Shown here: positions 8,963 to 18,375 of the stretch, in pieces
Layout: the number at the start of each line of letters is the position of its first letter
Numbering within the stretch: position 1 is the stretch's first letter
Source of the DNA: Exiguobacterium aurantiacum
GTDB lineage: Bacteria > Bacillota > Bacilli > Exiguobacteriales > Exiguobacteriaceae
Direction: 5' to 3'
NCBI RefSeq assembly: GCF_024362205.1
Contig: NZ_CP101462.1
Location: forward strand, 1,950,501 to 2,014,500
DNA: 64,000 nt
The notes under the pieces: generated by a model
Seen by the model: only the letters and a program-made list of their open reading frames with translations
Database searches by the model: none
What the model was told of the DNA's origin: nothing
Position numbers and translations under genes: made by a program

Positions 8963-10579
8963 TTGAAAAAAAAGGCGCTGTTGTTCCTATTCCCATTTTT
9001 ATTTCTTTTAATCGGTGGATGTGTTCGGATCGAGTATGATGCCACCGTCCACTACGATCAGTCGGTCACGTTAGAGACAACGTACGCCTTCCGCGACCAC
9101 CCGGTCATGAAGCTTCTCAATTTGCGGCTCGATTGGGATACATGGAAACAACAAGCGAATGAGAACGGCTATGCGACACGTGACTATTCGAGTGAGGACG
9201 ATTACGAGGGCATGGTGTTGAAGAAGACGTTCGAGAACGTCGACGACCTTCAAAACATTAAAGAAGAATGGAAGACCGGCCCGGCCGGCATTCTCGTCCC
9301 ACCCGATATGAAGTTTGATGTCGAAAAAGAAGATGGGATTTGGTTTGATTCTTACGTCATGAACACGAACCTCGACCTCCGGCTCGACCGCGTCGATTTG
9401 CCGGGTCTGAATTTGAGCGGCTCCCCGAAAGAGCTGGCTGAACGCTATGTTCGCCAAGCCGATATCCGGTTCAATCTGACCGTGCCGACCGGGGTGTTCG
9501 TCGAAGACGGCACTGGGCTTGATGTCCGGTCGATGAAACATGTCGAGTGGCAAGTGTATGGCGGTCGCCAAAACAATATGACGCTCGTCGCCCACGTACC
9601 GAACGTCAAGGCATGGATCATCACAAGCGTCATCACCGTCGTTCTTGGCTTGGTCGCTTTCTTTGTCTGGCGGAAGTATCGTCAAAACGTCGGTAATCCG
9701 GACAAGACGTCGATTCGTTCTCGCATCTTCGGCGGCTTCATCCTCGTCTTGACCCTCACCTTGATTATCGTGACGATTCGAGAAGAGTTGACGACGGAAC
9801 GGAAATCTGAGGCGATTCGCCAGGCGGCGCAGACGGACGAGTTCATCCCGACGTTCGCCGTTCACGGTTTACTCGGGACCGACCGCACTTTCCTTCGCTT
9901 CTCGCAGTATATGGAACAGCGCGGACTGGCGAAAGATGGTGCGCTCTGTACGGTGACGGTGAAAGGCGCGGTCGATTGCGTCATCAATGACTACAGCTCG
10001 AACCGACCAATCGTCCGCATCGAATATGAGGATGCCGAGGCATCGCTCAACAATCAGACCAAGTGGTTAAATCTTGCCATCGAACGCTATAAACAGGACC
10101 GAAACCGTTCGTTCGAACGGATGTATTTGATCGGTCACAGCATGGGCGGTGTGGCGGCAGCGAACTATATCTTGAATCAAGATGAATACATCGTCGATAA
10201 GTTCGTGACGTACGATAGTCCGTTCGCCGGGACACGCCTCGCCAACTTCGGTCTGTCCGCCAGTAATTTCGGAATCAATACCGGCAGTCCGGCCATCCGG
10301 GATTTGTCCCCGAGTTCTGACGGGCTGCAGGCGTTCCAAGAAAAACTGGAGACGTGGCCACGCTCTGTCCAAGTGTTCTCCTTCTCGGGACGCGGCGGCG
10401 AGTTCAACTTGATTGAGCCAGCAAGTTCGCTCTTGCTCGAGGAGTATACGAACAATATCGAGACGGAAACCGTCCCGTACGATCACTTCTCGCTCCACCG
10501 GAAGACAGACGTGCTGCGAGACACGGGCAGGTTCCTGTACGAGTTCACGAACGAATTCAATCCAGTCGAAACGAATTGA
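8963..10579 (+). CDS. lipoprotein fused to two membrane helices and a DUF915-type alpha/beta hydrolase
   Basis: 538 residues from a TTG start that follows GAGGTGA by five bases. Order: lipoprotein signal with lipobox LIGGC (Cys20); an extracellular domain of about 200 residues beginning VRIEYDATVHYDQSVTLETT, similar in style to small Bacillales cell-surface lipoprotein domains; helix AWIITSVITVVLGLVAFFVW; a short basic loop; a second helix FGGFILVLTLTLIIVTI; then an alpha/beta hydrolase with FAVHGLLGT and the nucleophile elbow GHSMGG (Ser393), like DUF915. The positive-inside rule places both big domains outside the membrane. It occupies the place that ykyA has in Bacillus between def and pdh. 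Substrate unknown. The domain combination looks unusual. Confidence 0.75.
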   Translation: MKKKALLFLFPFLFLLIGGCVRIEYDATVHYDQSVTLETTYAFRDHPVMKLLNLRLDWDTWKQQANENGYATRDYSSEDDYEGMVLKKTFENVDDLQNIKEEWKTGPAGILVPPDMKFDVEKEDGIWFDSYVMNTNLDLRLDRVDLPGLNLSGSPKELAERYVRQADIRFNLTVPTGVFVEDGTGLDVRSMKHVEWQVYGGRQNNMTLVAHVPNVKAWIITSVITVVLGLVAFFVWRKYRQNVGNPDKTSIRSRIFGGFILVLTLTLIIVTIREELTTERKSEAIRQAAQTDEFIPTFAVHGLLGTDRTFLRFSQYMEQRGLAKDGALCTVTVKGAVDCVINDYSSNRPIVRIEYEDAEASLNNQTKWLNLAIERYKQDRNRSFERMYLIGHSMGGVAAANYILNQDEYIVDKFVTYDSPFAGTRLANFGLSASNFGINTGSPAIRDLSPSSDGLQAFQEKLETWPRSVQVFSFSGRGGEFNLIEPASSLLLEEYTNNIETETVPYDHFSLHRKTDVLRDTGRFLYEFTNEFNPVETN

Positions 10580-10580
10580 C

Positions 10581-10612
10581 GAAAACCCACCTTCACATGA
10601 GGGCGGGTTTTG
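10581..10612 (+). terminator. first of two near-identical terminators
   Basis: AAAACCC-A-CCT pairs with AGG-GC-GGGTTTT (10582-10611), after the hydrolase gene. Confidence 0.75.
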
Positions 10613-10648
10613 TTCGTCGTCATGCCAGTAGGTTACCCATCCACAACA

Positions 10649-10677
10649 AAGCCCACCTTCACAGGAAGGCGGGCTTG
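10649..10677. terminator. second near-identical terminator, before the PLD gene end
   Basis: AAGCCCACCTTC pairs with GAAGGCGGGCTT around ACAG. It shares the core CCCACCTTCACA with the preceding hairpin and can serve the convergent PLD gene. Confidence 0.65.
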
Positions 10678-10679
10678 TG

Positions 10680-12137
10680 TCAGTAGGTCATCGTCCAGGT
10701 GAGTTTCTGGAGCCAATAAATCACATACTTTCCAATCGGCAAATCGGTCTGAATCTCATCGTAGGCGAGCGTATACGTCCCCTGCTCGTTGTTCCAGAGA
10801 CGCTTGAAGTACCCGTCGACCTCGCGGATGAATGCTGTCTCCTCCGTCGTGACGACTTCGACGTCCGCCTCAAGATTGTAGTCGTTCATGTTCCGGGTCG
10901 TATAGTTCCCTGACCCGATGACGACGACGCGACGGTCCCCTTCTACGTACAGCATCTTCGGATGATATTGTTCTTCCCCGACTTCGTACCATCGAATCTC
11001 GATTTGTTCCGGATTGACCGTGTTCAATTCCGCTGCAACCGGCAAGTTCGGCAATCCTGACTTGTCGCGCCCGAACGCGTTCGTGTTCGGATCGAGAATC
11101 AGTTTGACGAAGACGCCGCGCTCGGCGGCCTCATGAATGGCTTGAATGATATTACGGTCGGCCAAGTAGAACATGCCGATCCAAAGCGTATCGCCTGACT
11201 CCGCTTCTTCCATCGCCTTGACGACGGCGTCCTGAATCTTGGATTCTGTAACGTAGCGAATTTGCATCGGCCCTTCCGACGGCTCGTCGCGCAGATTCGC
11301 GAGTTTCTCCTCGCTCGGGAAGCGTTCGGCGTCCCCTTTCGAGAACGTCGCAATCGCTTCCTCCCCTTCAAGGATGTCCGCTAAAATCGGACCGTCGAGC
11401 CGCACCCCGACGTTCGAGTGATATCCGCTCGCATCATGCGGATTGGCCGATAAGACGAAACCGTCATTCTCGGTCACCATCACTTTGCGGTGGTTCGCTT
11501 TCACGTTCAAGAGCCGTAAATACGATCGAATCGTGATTTCCGGAGCCGATTTGGCCATCGGGTTCGGCAACCAACCGTTCTGACTGTCCCCAAACCATTG
11601 GAACCCGATGCGATATAGCGTCGAGTACAAGATGTTCGGATCGCGGAGCGCATCGAGGTTCGTGTAGACGATCTCGGCGCCCGCTTCCTTCAACACATCC
11701 AAATGGTCGGCCGCATGACCGTTATACGTCGTATTGATCTCATCGGTGATCAAGACGACGTTCATGTCCGGATAGGCTTTCATCTGTTCGAGCAAGGCCG
11801 ATGATAGACTGGCCGTGATGTCTGGATATTGTCGGTCTTCATTCGAATATGGGTTGAATAAGAAAAAGTCCATGACGATATATTCCCGTGCCTCGCGGAT
11901 TGACCGCTCGACGTCTTGAAAAATCTCTTGCTCGTTCACTTCTGTGTCTTTCCCTTGATACGTCAAATCATATAAAAATTCGATTTGGTCATCGGAAATC
12001 GCGACCGGTTCCGACGCGCGTGACACGCCGTCCGGCAACGGTTTGACTTGATGGTAAATCATCGTGATGAGGAAAAGTAAAGCAAAAGCGGCAAGCCCCC
12101 ATTTCACCCACCCCTTCTTCCGTTTTGGTCGTTCCAT
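10680..12137 (-). CDS. membrane-anchored phospholipase D-family protein with HxK(x)4E motifs
   Basis: 485 residues. A basic start (MERPKRKKGWVKW) leads into one helix (GLAAFALLFLITMIY), so the bulk is extracytoplasmic. Two PLD half-domains follow. The catalytic repeats read NHRKVMVTEND and YHPKMLYVEGD: His and Lys are intact, but the Asp of the classical HKD is Glu in both. IGSGNYTTRN after the second motif is the usual GSxN. The start ATG 12137 follows AAGGAGA. It may act as a phosphodiesterase on lipids or wall polymers; it lacks the two N-terminal helices of cardiolipin synthase. It is downstream of rnjA but separated from it by a terminator. Confidence 0.75.
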   Translation of the reverse strand: MERPKRKKGWVKWGLAAFALLFLITMIYHQVKPLPDGVSRASEPVAISDDQIEFLYDLTYQGKDTEVNEQEIFQDVERSIREAREYIVMDFFLFNPYSNEDRQYPDITASLSSALLEQMKAYPDMNVVLITDEINTTYNGHAADHLDVLKEAGAEIVYTNLDALRDPNILYSTLYRIGFQWFGDSQNGWLPNPMAKSAPEITIRSYLRLLNVKANHRKVMVTENDGFVLSANPHDASGYHSNVGVRLDGPILADILEGEEAIATFSKGDAERFPSEEKLANLRDEPSEGPMQIRYVTESKIQDAVVKAMEEAESGDTLWIGMFYLADRNIIQAIHEAAERGVFVKLILDPNTNAFGRDKSGLPNLPVAAELNTVNPEQIEIRWYEVGEEQYHPKMLYVEGDRRVVVIGSGNYTTRNMNDYNLEADVEVVTTEETAFIREVDGYFKRLWNNEQGTYTLAYDEIQTDLPIGKYVIYWLQKLTWTMTY

Positions 12138-12167
12138 CCGGCACCATCTCCTTATATTGTAGTCCTC

Positions 12168-12201
12168 TAAAAAACGGGCTGTAGTCACCTACAGCCCGCT
12201 C
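12168..12201 (-). terminator. rnjA terminator
   Basis: GCGGGCTGTAG pairs with CTACAGCCCGT around GTGA on the minus strand, followed by six T. Confidence 0.9.
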
Positions 12202-12203
12202 GG

Positions 12204-13871
12204 TCATACTTCCATGATGATCGGAAGAACCATTGGGTGTCTTCGTGTTTTTTGTGCCAAGTATGGCGTGAGCGTGTCCGAAACGAGTTGCTTCATTTCC
12301 GACCACTTCATCTGCTTGTTCGACAGTCCTTGTTCGACCGTCTTTTTGAGCAAGCGCTCACCGTCACGAATCAAACTTCCCGACTCACGCATGTAGACGA
12401 AGCCGCGTGAAATGATGTCTGGACCTGAGACGAGTTTGCGTGTCTTGCCGTCGATGCTGATGACGACGACCACGAGTCCGTCTTCTGAAAGGATGCGGCG
12501 ATCGCGCAAGACGATATTGCCGATGTCCCCGATGCCGTTCCCATCCACATAAACCGCGTTGGCCGAGATTTTGCCGGTGATAGCCGCCGAGTCAGCGTCG
12601 ACCGCGAGCACTTCCCCGTTGTCCATGATAAAACTGTTCTCTTTCGGGATGCCGACCGATTCTGCGAGTTCGGCGTGTTTTACCAACATGCGATATTCAC
12701 CGTGAATCGGCATGAAGAATTTCGGGTTGAGCAAACGGATCATGAGCAATTGCTCTTGTTGCGAACCGTGGCCTGACGTATGGATATTCGACAATTTGCC
12801 GTAGACGACGTCGGCGCCGGCTTTATACAATTGGTCGATCGTCTTCCCGACCGAGATGGCGTTCCCCGGAATCGGTGACGATGAGAAGATGACCGTATCA
12901 CCCGGAATGATTGACACTTGACGGTGTGTCCCGTTGGCGATGCGACTGAGCGCTGCCATCGGCTCGCCTTGCGAACCAGTACAGAGAATCGCCACTTCAT
13001 GCGGCTCATAGTTGCGCATTTGATTCGCTTCGATGATCATGCCTTTTGGCACGTTGATGAAACCGAGCTCTTGCCCAATCGTCATGACTTTGTCCATCGA
13101 ACGACCAAAAATGGCCAAGTGGCGACCTGTTTCGGCACATGCATCGACGACTTGTTGCAGACGATAAATGTTCGAGGCGAACGTGGCGAAGATGATGCGC
13201 CCTTCCGCTTTCCGGAACGTCTCGCTAATCGTGCCACCGACGACTTTTTCACTCATCGTGAAACCTTCGACTTCTGCGTTCGTCGAGTCGGACAAGAGGC
13301 AGAGGACGCCTTCTTTCCCGATGTCTGCCATCTTCGCGATGTCAGCCGGTTCGCCGACCGGTGTGAAGTCGAATTTGAAGTCGCCCGTATGGACGATGTT
13401 TCCTTGCGGTGTCTTGACGACGACACCGAGTGAGTTCGGGATCGAGTGAGTCGTCCGGAAGAACGAGATGCTCGTCTTACGGAATTTGACGATTGTGTCC
13501 TCATCGATTTCATGAAGTTCCGCTTCTCGGAGCAATCCATGCTCTTCTAGCTTCACTTTAATCAAGCCGAGCGCGAGTTTCGTTGCGTAAATCGGCAATT
13601 TCACTTGTTTCAATAGGAACGGGATGCCCCCGATGTGATCTTCGTGACCGTGGGTGATGAACACCCCTTTGACTTTATCTTTGTTTTTGATCAAATATGA
13701 GTAATCAGGGATCACGTAATCGATTCCAAGCAAGTCATCCTCCGGGAACATGACGCCCGCATCGATGACAATAATCTCATCTTGGAATTGAACGACGTAC
13801 GTGTTCTTCCCGATTTCTCCGAGTCCGCCTAAGGCGAACACAGCTGTTTGGTGGTTCTTTACAAACTTCAT
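12204..13871 (-). CDS. rnjA: ribonuclease J1
   Basis: A 555-residue metallo-beta-lactamase/beta-CASP nuclease with endonuclease and 5'-3' exonuclease activity in RNA turnover. Metal site motif [10 protein letters not shown] (about 73-82), HTGDFKFD, the beta-CASP signature around [14 protein letters not shown], and the C-terminal signature ending VLPIIMEV are all present. AAGGAGAG precedes ATG 13871. A TATAAT at 13972-13967 (minus strand) gives a leader of about 90 bases. In Bacillus a small gene for RNA polymerase epsilon (rpoY) is directly upstream of rnjA; the 220-base gap here has no such frame. Confidence 0.98.
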   Translation of the reverse strand: MKFVKNHQTAVFALGGLGEIGKNTYVVQFQDEIIVIDAGVMFPEDDLLGIDYVIPDYSYLIKNKDKVKGVFITHGHEDHIGGIPFLLKQVKLPIYATKLALGLIKVKLEEHGLLREAELHEIDEDTIVKFRKTSISFFRTTHSIPNSLGVVVKTPQGNIVHTGDFKFDFTPVGEPADIAKMADIGKEGVLCLLSDSTNAEVEGFTMSEKVVGGTISETFRKAEGRIIFATFASNIYRLQQVVDACAETGRHLAIFGRSMDKVMTIGQELGFINVPKGMIIEANQMRNYEPHEVAILCTGSQGEPMAALSRIANGTHRQVSIIPGDTVIFSSSPIPGNAISVGKTIDQLYKAGADVVYGKLSNIHTSGHGSQQEQLLMIRLLNPKFFMPIHGEYRMLVKHAELAESVGIPKENSFIMDNGEVLAVDADSAAITGKISANAVYVDGNGIGDIGNIVLRDRRILSEDGLVVVVISIDGKTRKLVSGPDIISRGFVYMRESGSLIRDGERLLKKTVEQGLSNKQMKWSEMKQLVSDTLTPYLAQKTRRHPMVLPIIMEV

Positions 13872-14092
13872 TTAATCTCTCCTTACTACAAGTAGTTGAT
13901 GTTCATCTATGTGATACATAAGTGATTCTCGCCATAAAAATTATGTCTCCGTAAGATTCTTTCTTCATTATAGCTCATAATGTGACAATATTTCACTATT
14001 GACGTTAGATTGAGGGCGGTTTCTCGATTTCGTGTTATGCTTTTTAGTATAAAACTGACTTCATGAAGACAGAGAAAGCATGGTGACTAACA

Positions 14093-14869
14093 ATGGAAGA
14101 TAAGAAAGTAGTCTTTTTTGATATCGATGGGACATTGCTCCACGAGGGGTCATACATCCCCCCTTCAACGATTGCGGCCATCGAACAACTTCGCGCGAAC
14201 GGCGTCGAGACGTTCATCGCGACCGGGCGCGGGCCCGCAATGCTGTCAGATATCCCAGCGCAAGTCGGGATTGAAAGTTTCGTCTGTTATAACGGGCAAA
14301 TCGTCGTCCATCAGGGCGAGGTCGTCTATCGAAACGCTTTACCGACAGATGCCCTCCACCGCCTGACCACACACGCCGGCTCGAACGATCATACGCTCGT
14401 CTATCTCGGTCAGGATCGTGGCGGAGCGACGAAAGCGAACGACCACGTCGTCGAACAGTCACTCGGAGAGCTCGATATGCCAATCCCAACCTATGAACCG
14501 AACTTCCACGTCGAACAAGCCGTCTATCAAACATTACTATATTGTACGCCCGAAGAAGAACATCACTATTTAGACGCATACGGCGAATTCGATTTCATTC
14601 GTTGGCACCCGCACGCCATGGACGTCATCAATCGTGGTGCGAGCAAGGCCGATGGCATCCGCCACTTCATCGAGGCAAACGGCTACCGGCTCGAAAATAC
14701 GTACGCATTCGGTGATGCCTTGAACGACTTGGCGATGCTCGAATATGTCGGGACCGGCATCGCGATGGGCAACGCCCGTACCGAGGCAAAAGAAGTCGCC
14801 GACTTCGTGACGAAGTCGATTCTTGAGGACGGCATCGCGTATGGCTTAAAACAAATGAAGCTCATCTAA
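14093..14869 (+). CDS. ykrA: HAD-superfamily (Cof-type) phosphatase, YkrA-like
   Basis: 258 residues. HAD motif I FFDIDGTLL (catalytic Asp pair at the N-terminus), motif II FIATGR, the Lys of motif III in GASKADGI, and motif IV FGDALNDLAML are all intact; the C2-cap lies between. Such enzymes dephosphorylate small sugar or nucleotide phosphates. Gene order ykrA-rnjA-ktrC matches Bacillus, hence the name. The ribosome site is poor: no GGAGG lies before ATG 14093, only GAGAAAG further up. Substrate unknown. Confidence 0.85.
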   Translation: MEDKKVVFFDIDGTLLHEGSYIPPSTIAAIEQLRANGVETFIATGRGPAMLSDIPAQVGIESFVCYNGQIVVHQGEVVYRNALPTDALHRLTTHAGSNDHTLVYLGQDRGGATKANDHVVEQSLGELDMPIPTYEPNFHVEQAVYQTLLYCTPEEEHHYLDAYGEFDFIRWHPHAMDVINRGASKADGIRHFIEANGYRLENTYAFGDALNDLAMLEYVGTGIAMGNARTEAKEVADFVTKSILEDGIAYGLKQMKLI

Positions 14870-14871
14870 TC

Positions 14872-14902
14872 AAAAACGAGAGGCGCGCGCCTCTCGTTTT
14901 TT
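14872..14902. terminator. bidirectional terminator ykrA / ktrC
   Basis: AAAAACGAGAGGCGC pairs perfectly with GCGCCTCTCGTTTTT (14872-14901). Confidence 0.9.
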
Positions 14903-15563
14903 ATCTGGACCGAAGTGAACGTTCGAGTCGGTCCAAATCTGTATCTTTTCCAATGATGATCAAGATATCTTCTGGCAAAATCATCTCGTCGGCTTGCGGG
15001 GAGATGATGACGTCGTCGTCGCGGCGGACGGCGACGATGTTGACGCCGTATTTGGCACGGAGGTCCAAGTCGATGAGCGACTTGTTCGACAGCTTGTCCG
15101 ACGCTTTGATTTCAACGATCGAATGCTCATTCGAGAGTTCGAGGTAGTCGAGGATGCTTTGGCTCATCAACCCGTTCGCAATCCGGACACCCATGTCGCG
15201 TTCCGGGTGGACGATATTGTCGGCTCCGATGCGGCGCAACACTTTCTCGTGATAATCGTTTGTCGCCTTCACGGTAATGATTTGAACGCCGAGCTCTTTT
15301 AAAATGAGCGTTGTCAAAATCGAGGCTTGAATGTTTTCTCCGATTGCCACGATGACGTGTTCAAAGTTACGAATCCCGAGACTCTTCAATACGTTCTCAT
15401 CCGTCGTATCGGCGATGACCGCGTGCGTGGCCAGTCCCATAAACTCGTTGACGCGTTCTTCGTCGGCATCGATGGCCAACACGTCATACCCGTTCGCCGA
15501 CAGTTCACGCACGATCGAGCCGCCAAACCGTCCTAATCCGATGACTGCAAATTCACCTGTCAT
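14901..15563 (-). CDS. ktrC: potassium uptake regulatory subunit KtrC (RCK protein)
   Basis: A 220-residue cytoplasmic gating subunit that binds nucleotides (and c-di-AMP in relatives) and controls a KtrB/KtrD-type potassium channel subunit. RCK_N Rossmann motif VIGLGRFGGSIV with downstream IDADEERV, then RCK_C (about 135-220) with DILIIIGKDTDLDRLE. HVIVAIGENIQASILTTLIL and NDYHEKVL, HPERDMGVRIA are the KtrA/C pattern. The start MTGEFAV aligns with the Bacillus protein; an ATG twelve bases earlier (15575) sits close to AGGAAAGGG and is an alternative. No membrane partner is in this window. Confidence 0.93.
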   Translation of the reverse strand: MTGEFAVIGLGRFGGSIVRELSANGYDVLAIDADEERVNEFMGLATHAVIADTTDENVLKSLGIRNFEHVIVAIGENIQASILTTLILKELGVQIITVKATNDYHEKVLRRIGADNIVHPERDMGVRIANGLMSQSILDYLELSNEHSIVEIKASDKLSNKSLIDLDLRAKYGVNIVAVRRDDDVIISPQADEMILPEDILIIIGKDTDLDRLERSLRSR

Positions 15564-15644
15564 AATTTCATACATCCCTTTCCTACGCTGTTTCTGTTCC
15601 CGATTCTTCGTACAGTGTAACCGATTCCCCTTAAAAAAACTATA

Positions 15645-15674
15645 CAAAAAAAGACCGGACGATTCCGGTCTTTA
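15645..15674 (-). terminator. cydB terminator
   Basis: AAGACCGGA (15651-15659) and TCCGGTCTT (15664-15672) pair; seven T follow on the minus strand. The stem overlaps the cydB stop codon. Confidence 0.88.
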
Positions 15675-16703
15675 CGCTTTCCCACTCGAACGCTTTCCGC
15701 GTACATAATCATTGTCGAACAAGAACAGACGAAGCAAGAGATACAACGCCGGTACGAGCAAGAGCAATCCGAGGATAAAGACGACGACGAGAGCGATGGC
15801 CATCGACTCGTTGACGACGCTTCCGTTGATGTCGATGTACGGATAGAGGATATACGGCAAATGCGTATAGCCGTATCCGAACCAGGCCATAAAGAACTGA
15901 CCCATGACCATCAAGAAAGCGAGGCCGTAGTTCCGCTTCAAGTAGACGAATGAGACCGCTACGATGAAGAAGATGAAACTTGCGGCGAACCACCACCAGT
16001 TGCCTGCCAAAATACTCTCATAATGCCAAGCCGCCTGCGACTTCAACCCGAAGAAGACGAGGCCCGAGGCGATAATCGTCGGCACGCTCCAGAACAAGGC
16101 CCACTTCCGAACGAGCGGGACCGCCTGGACGTCACGTGCCTTGTCCGCATAGAACAATAGGAACATCGCACTGATGTAGAGCACCGACACAATCGCCAAG
16201 GTGACAACGGTCCAAGAGTAGAAGTTGGTGAACAACTTCATGCCGTCGAAGAACACGCCCGACTCGGTCTCGTTGATGAACCCGCCTTGACTGACCGTGA
16301 GCACGGTCGACATCGAGGCCGGGATTAAGAGGCCCGTCGCCCCGTACAAGAACATGTAAAACGTACTCTCTTTTGAACCATAGTTGGCGAACGCGTAAAA
16401 ACTACCGCGAATCGCCAACAGAATCAATACGACCGAGGCCGGGACGAGGAGCGCTGTCCCATAGTAGTATGCCGTATCCGGGAAGAACCCGACGATCCCG
16501 ACGAAGAAGAAGACGAAGAACACGTTTGTCACTTCCCACGTCGGTGATAAATACCGTGCAATCAGACGGTTGATCATTTGGTCGCGCTTCGTGTACTTAC
16601 TATAGAAAGCGAAGAAGCCGGCACCGAAATCAATCGATGCGACAATGAGATAGCCGTACAAAAACGTCCATAATACGGCAATCCCTAATTCTTGAATCTG
16701 CAT
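15672..16703 (-). CDS. cydB: cytochrome bd quinol oxidase subunit II
   Basis: A 343-residue membrane protein with about eight to nine helices, the structural partner of CydA. Family features are the N-terminal LWTFLYGYLIVASIDFGAGF and GSFYAFANYG segments. The start was set at ATG 16703 (MQIQELGI) because GGAGGG lies six bases upstream; this ribosome site is between the cydA stop and the cydB start, which are 14 bases apart. The YthB-like length and pairing suggest the bd oxidase branch found in Bacillus ythAB. No cydCD genes follow, so haem export and assembly genes are elsewhere. Confidence 0.92.
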   Translation of the reverse strand: MQIQELGIAVLWTFLYGYLIVASIDFGAGFFAFYSKYTKRDQMINRLIARYLSPTWEVTNVFFVFFFVGIVGFFPDTAYYYGTALLVPASVVLILLAIRGSFYAFANYGSKESTFYMFLYGATGLLIPASMSTVLTVSQGGFINETESGVFFDGMKLFTNFYSWTVVTLAIVSVLYISAMFLLFYADKARDVQAVPLVRKWALFWSVPTIIASGLVFFGLKSQAAWHYESILAGNWWWFAASFIFFIVAVSFVYLKRNYGLAFLMVMGQFFMAWFGYGYTHLPYILYPYIDINGSVVNESMAIALVVVFILGLLLLVPALYLLLRLFLFDNDYVRGKRSSGKA

Positions 16704-16717
16704 GTCATACCCTCCGA

Positions 16718-18106
16718 TCACACTTCATCCGCGAACATCGCTTCACCGCGATGCTCCGATTGTTTTAGTTCTTTCCCTACTGGGTTGTCCTTGAACAGAC
16801 GAGTCAAGACGAGCACCGTGACCACGCCAAGAACTGCATATAGGATCGCAAAGGCGATAAGCATCCATCCGACGTTCGCTGATGTCGTCGCCGCTTCACT
16901 CGTGCGCATCAAATCATACAGCGCCCACGGCTGACGTCCGAACTCGGCGAAGAACCAACCGAACTCGATGGCCATCATCGCGAGCGGACCGCCCGCTGCG
17001 ATTGCAATGAGCATCGGTTTACTGAATTGAGGCAGTCGCTTGATATAGCGTCCAAGCACGAATAAGAATGAAATCAATGCGAGGAGCATCCCAATCCCGA
17101 CCATCGCATCAAACAGATAGTGGATGAATAGTGGAGGTTGATCTTCTTTCGCAAATTCATCAAGACCGGTCACCTCGTAGTTCGGCACGCCACCCGCTAG
17201 GATAGACAAGGCGTAAGGGATCTTCAAGGCGCCACGGACTTCGTAACCGCCTTCCCCGTCTTCCTCGAGCCAGCCACCCAGGATGAGTTCGGCTTCCGAG
17301 GAGGTCTCAAAGTGCCACTCCGCAGCCGCTAATTTGTCCGGCTGGTACTTCGCCAAGTATTTACCTGAGAAGTCTCCAACGAGGGCTGTCGCAATCGCAA
17401 AGATGAGCGCGACGGTCATCGTCAAGCGAAGACCTTTTTTATGATACTCGATTGACAATTTGTCGAGCTGGTTCCGACGTTGACGGAGCAACTGGACGGC
17501 CGCGATTGCCGCTAGAATGAACGCTGATGTCAGGATGGCCGACGTCAAGACGTGTGCCATCTTCGTTGGCATCGCCGGACTGAACATTGCTTCAATCGGG
17601 CTCACGTTGGCAAGCCGTCCGTCGACGATATCAAACCCGACCGGTTGGTTCATAAAGCTGTTCACGGTCGTAATGAAGAAACCTGAGAATAAGGCGCCGA
17701 CTGCGACCGGAATCCCGACGAGCATATGGTGCCATGGGTTCTTAAAACGATCCCACGTGTACAAATAAATCCCGAGGAAGATTGCCTCAAAGAAGAACGC
17801 GAACGTTTCCATGAACAATGGAAGGGCGATCGTTTGACCGGCGACCCGCATCAGGTTCGGCCAAAGTAAAGACAGCTGGAGCCCGATTGCCGTACCTGTC
17901 ACGACACCGACCGCTACGGTGACAACATACCCCCGTGACCACCGACGTGCCATCAAGGTATATTTCGGATCTTTCTTTTTAATGCCTAGAAATTCTGCCA
18001 ATAAAATTAATAATGGAACCCCGACGCCGATTGTGGCAAATATCACGTGGAAACCCAACGTGAGTGCCGTTAACGCCCGGCTCATCAGGACAGGATCTTG
18101 AAACAT
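16718..18106 (-). CDS. cydA: cytochrome bd quinol oxidase subunit I
   Basis: A 462-residue integral membrane oxidase subunit that carries haems b558, b595 and d and reduces O2 at low oxygen. The N-terminal LGFHVIFATIGVGVPL holds His20, the haem ligand position; GRQPWALYDLMRTSEAAT is the conserved C-terminal quinol/haem segment. The periplasmic Q-loop is short (Gram-positive type). It is first of cydAB. The 240 bases upstream contain a possible -10 (TATGAT) and a Rex-like half-site at 18237-18256, but neither is strong. Confidence 0.94.
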   Translation of the reverse strand: MFQDPVLMSRALTALTLGFHVIFATIGVGVPLLILLAEFLGIKKKDPKYTLMARRWSRGYVVTVAVGVVTGTAIGLQLSLLWPNLMRVAGQTIALPLFMETFAFFFEAIFLGIYLYTWDRFKNPWHHMLVGIPVAVGALFSGFFITTVNSFMNQPVGFDIVDGRLANVSPIEAMFSPAMPTKMAHVLTSAILTSAFILAAIAAVQLLRQRRNQLDKLSIEYHKKGLRLTMTVALIFAIATALVGDFSGKYLAKYQPDKLAAAEWHFETSSEAELILGGWLEEDGEGGYEVRGALKIPYALSILAGGVPNYEVTGLDEFAKEDQPPLFIHYLFDAMVGIGMLLALISFLFVLGRYIKRLPQFSKPMLIAIAAGGPLAMMAIEFGWFFAEFGRQPWALYDLMRTSEAATTSANVGWMLIAFAILYAVLGVVTVLVLTRLFKDNPVGKELKQSEHRGEAMFADEV

Positions 18107-18236
18107 CTATTGATTACCTCCTATCTCTCTCTAGCGCTTTAAAACCAATGTCTATCGCGCAACATCACAGATGATTTCCCTTGGATACCCTTATCATAAT
18201 GATTTTATATAGCGCTGTAATGTCTCAATGCTTGAG

Positions 18237-18256
18237 TTCGCAAAATGTTCACATTT
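18237..18256. promoter_or_regulatory. possible Rex half-site upstream of cydA
   Basis: The minus strand reads TGTGAACATTTTGCGAA. The left half fits TTGTGAA-N4-TTCACAA; the right half is degenerate (3 of 6). Regulation of cyd by Rex is known in Gram-positives, but this site alone is weak. Confidence 0.25.
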
Positions 18257-18345
18257 GAGCATGATTAACAATATCGACGCTTTACAACTCTTACTTTTTT
18301 CCCAAATCTTTAACTGTTCACGCACAATTCAACACATTTCATACA

Positions 18346-18375
18346 AAAAAGCGGACACCGTCGTGTCCGCTCGCT
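18346..18375 (-). terminator. ykuR terminator
   Basis: AGCGGACAC pairs with GTGTCCGCT around four bases, with six T on the minus strand. Confidence 0.88.

Noticed and set aside
18107-18345. CcpA site in the cydA upstream region
   Set aside because: AGCGCT-containing stretches were checked but do not meet the cre consensus.
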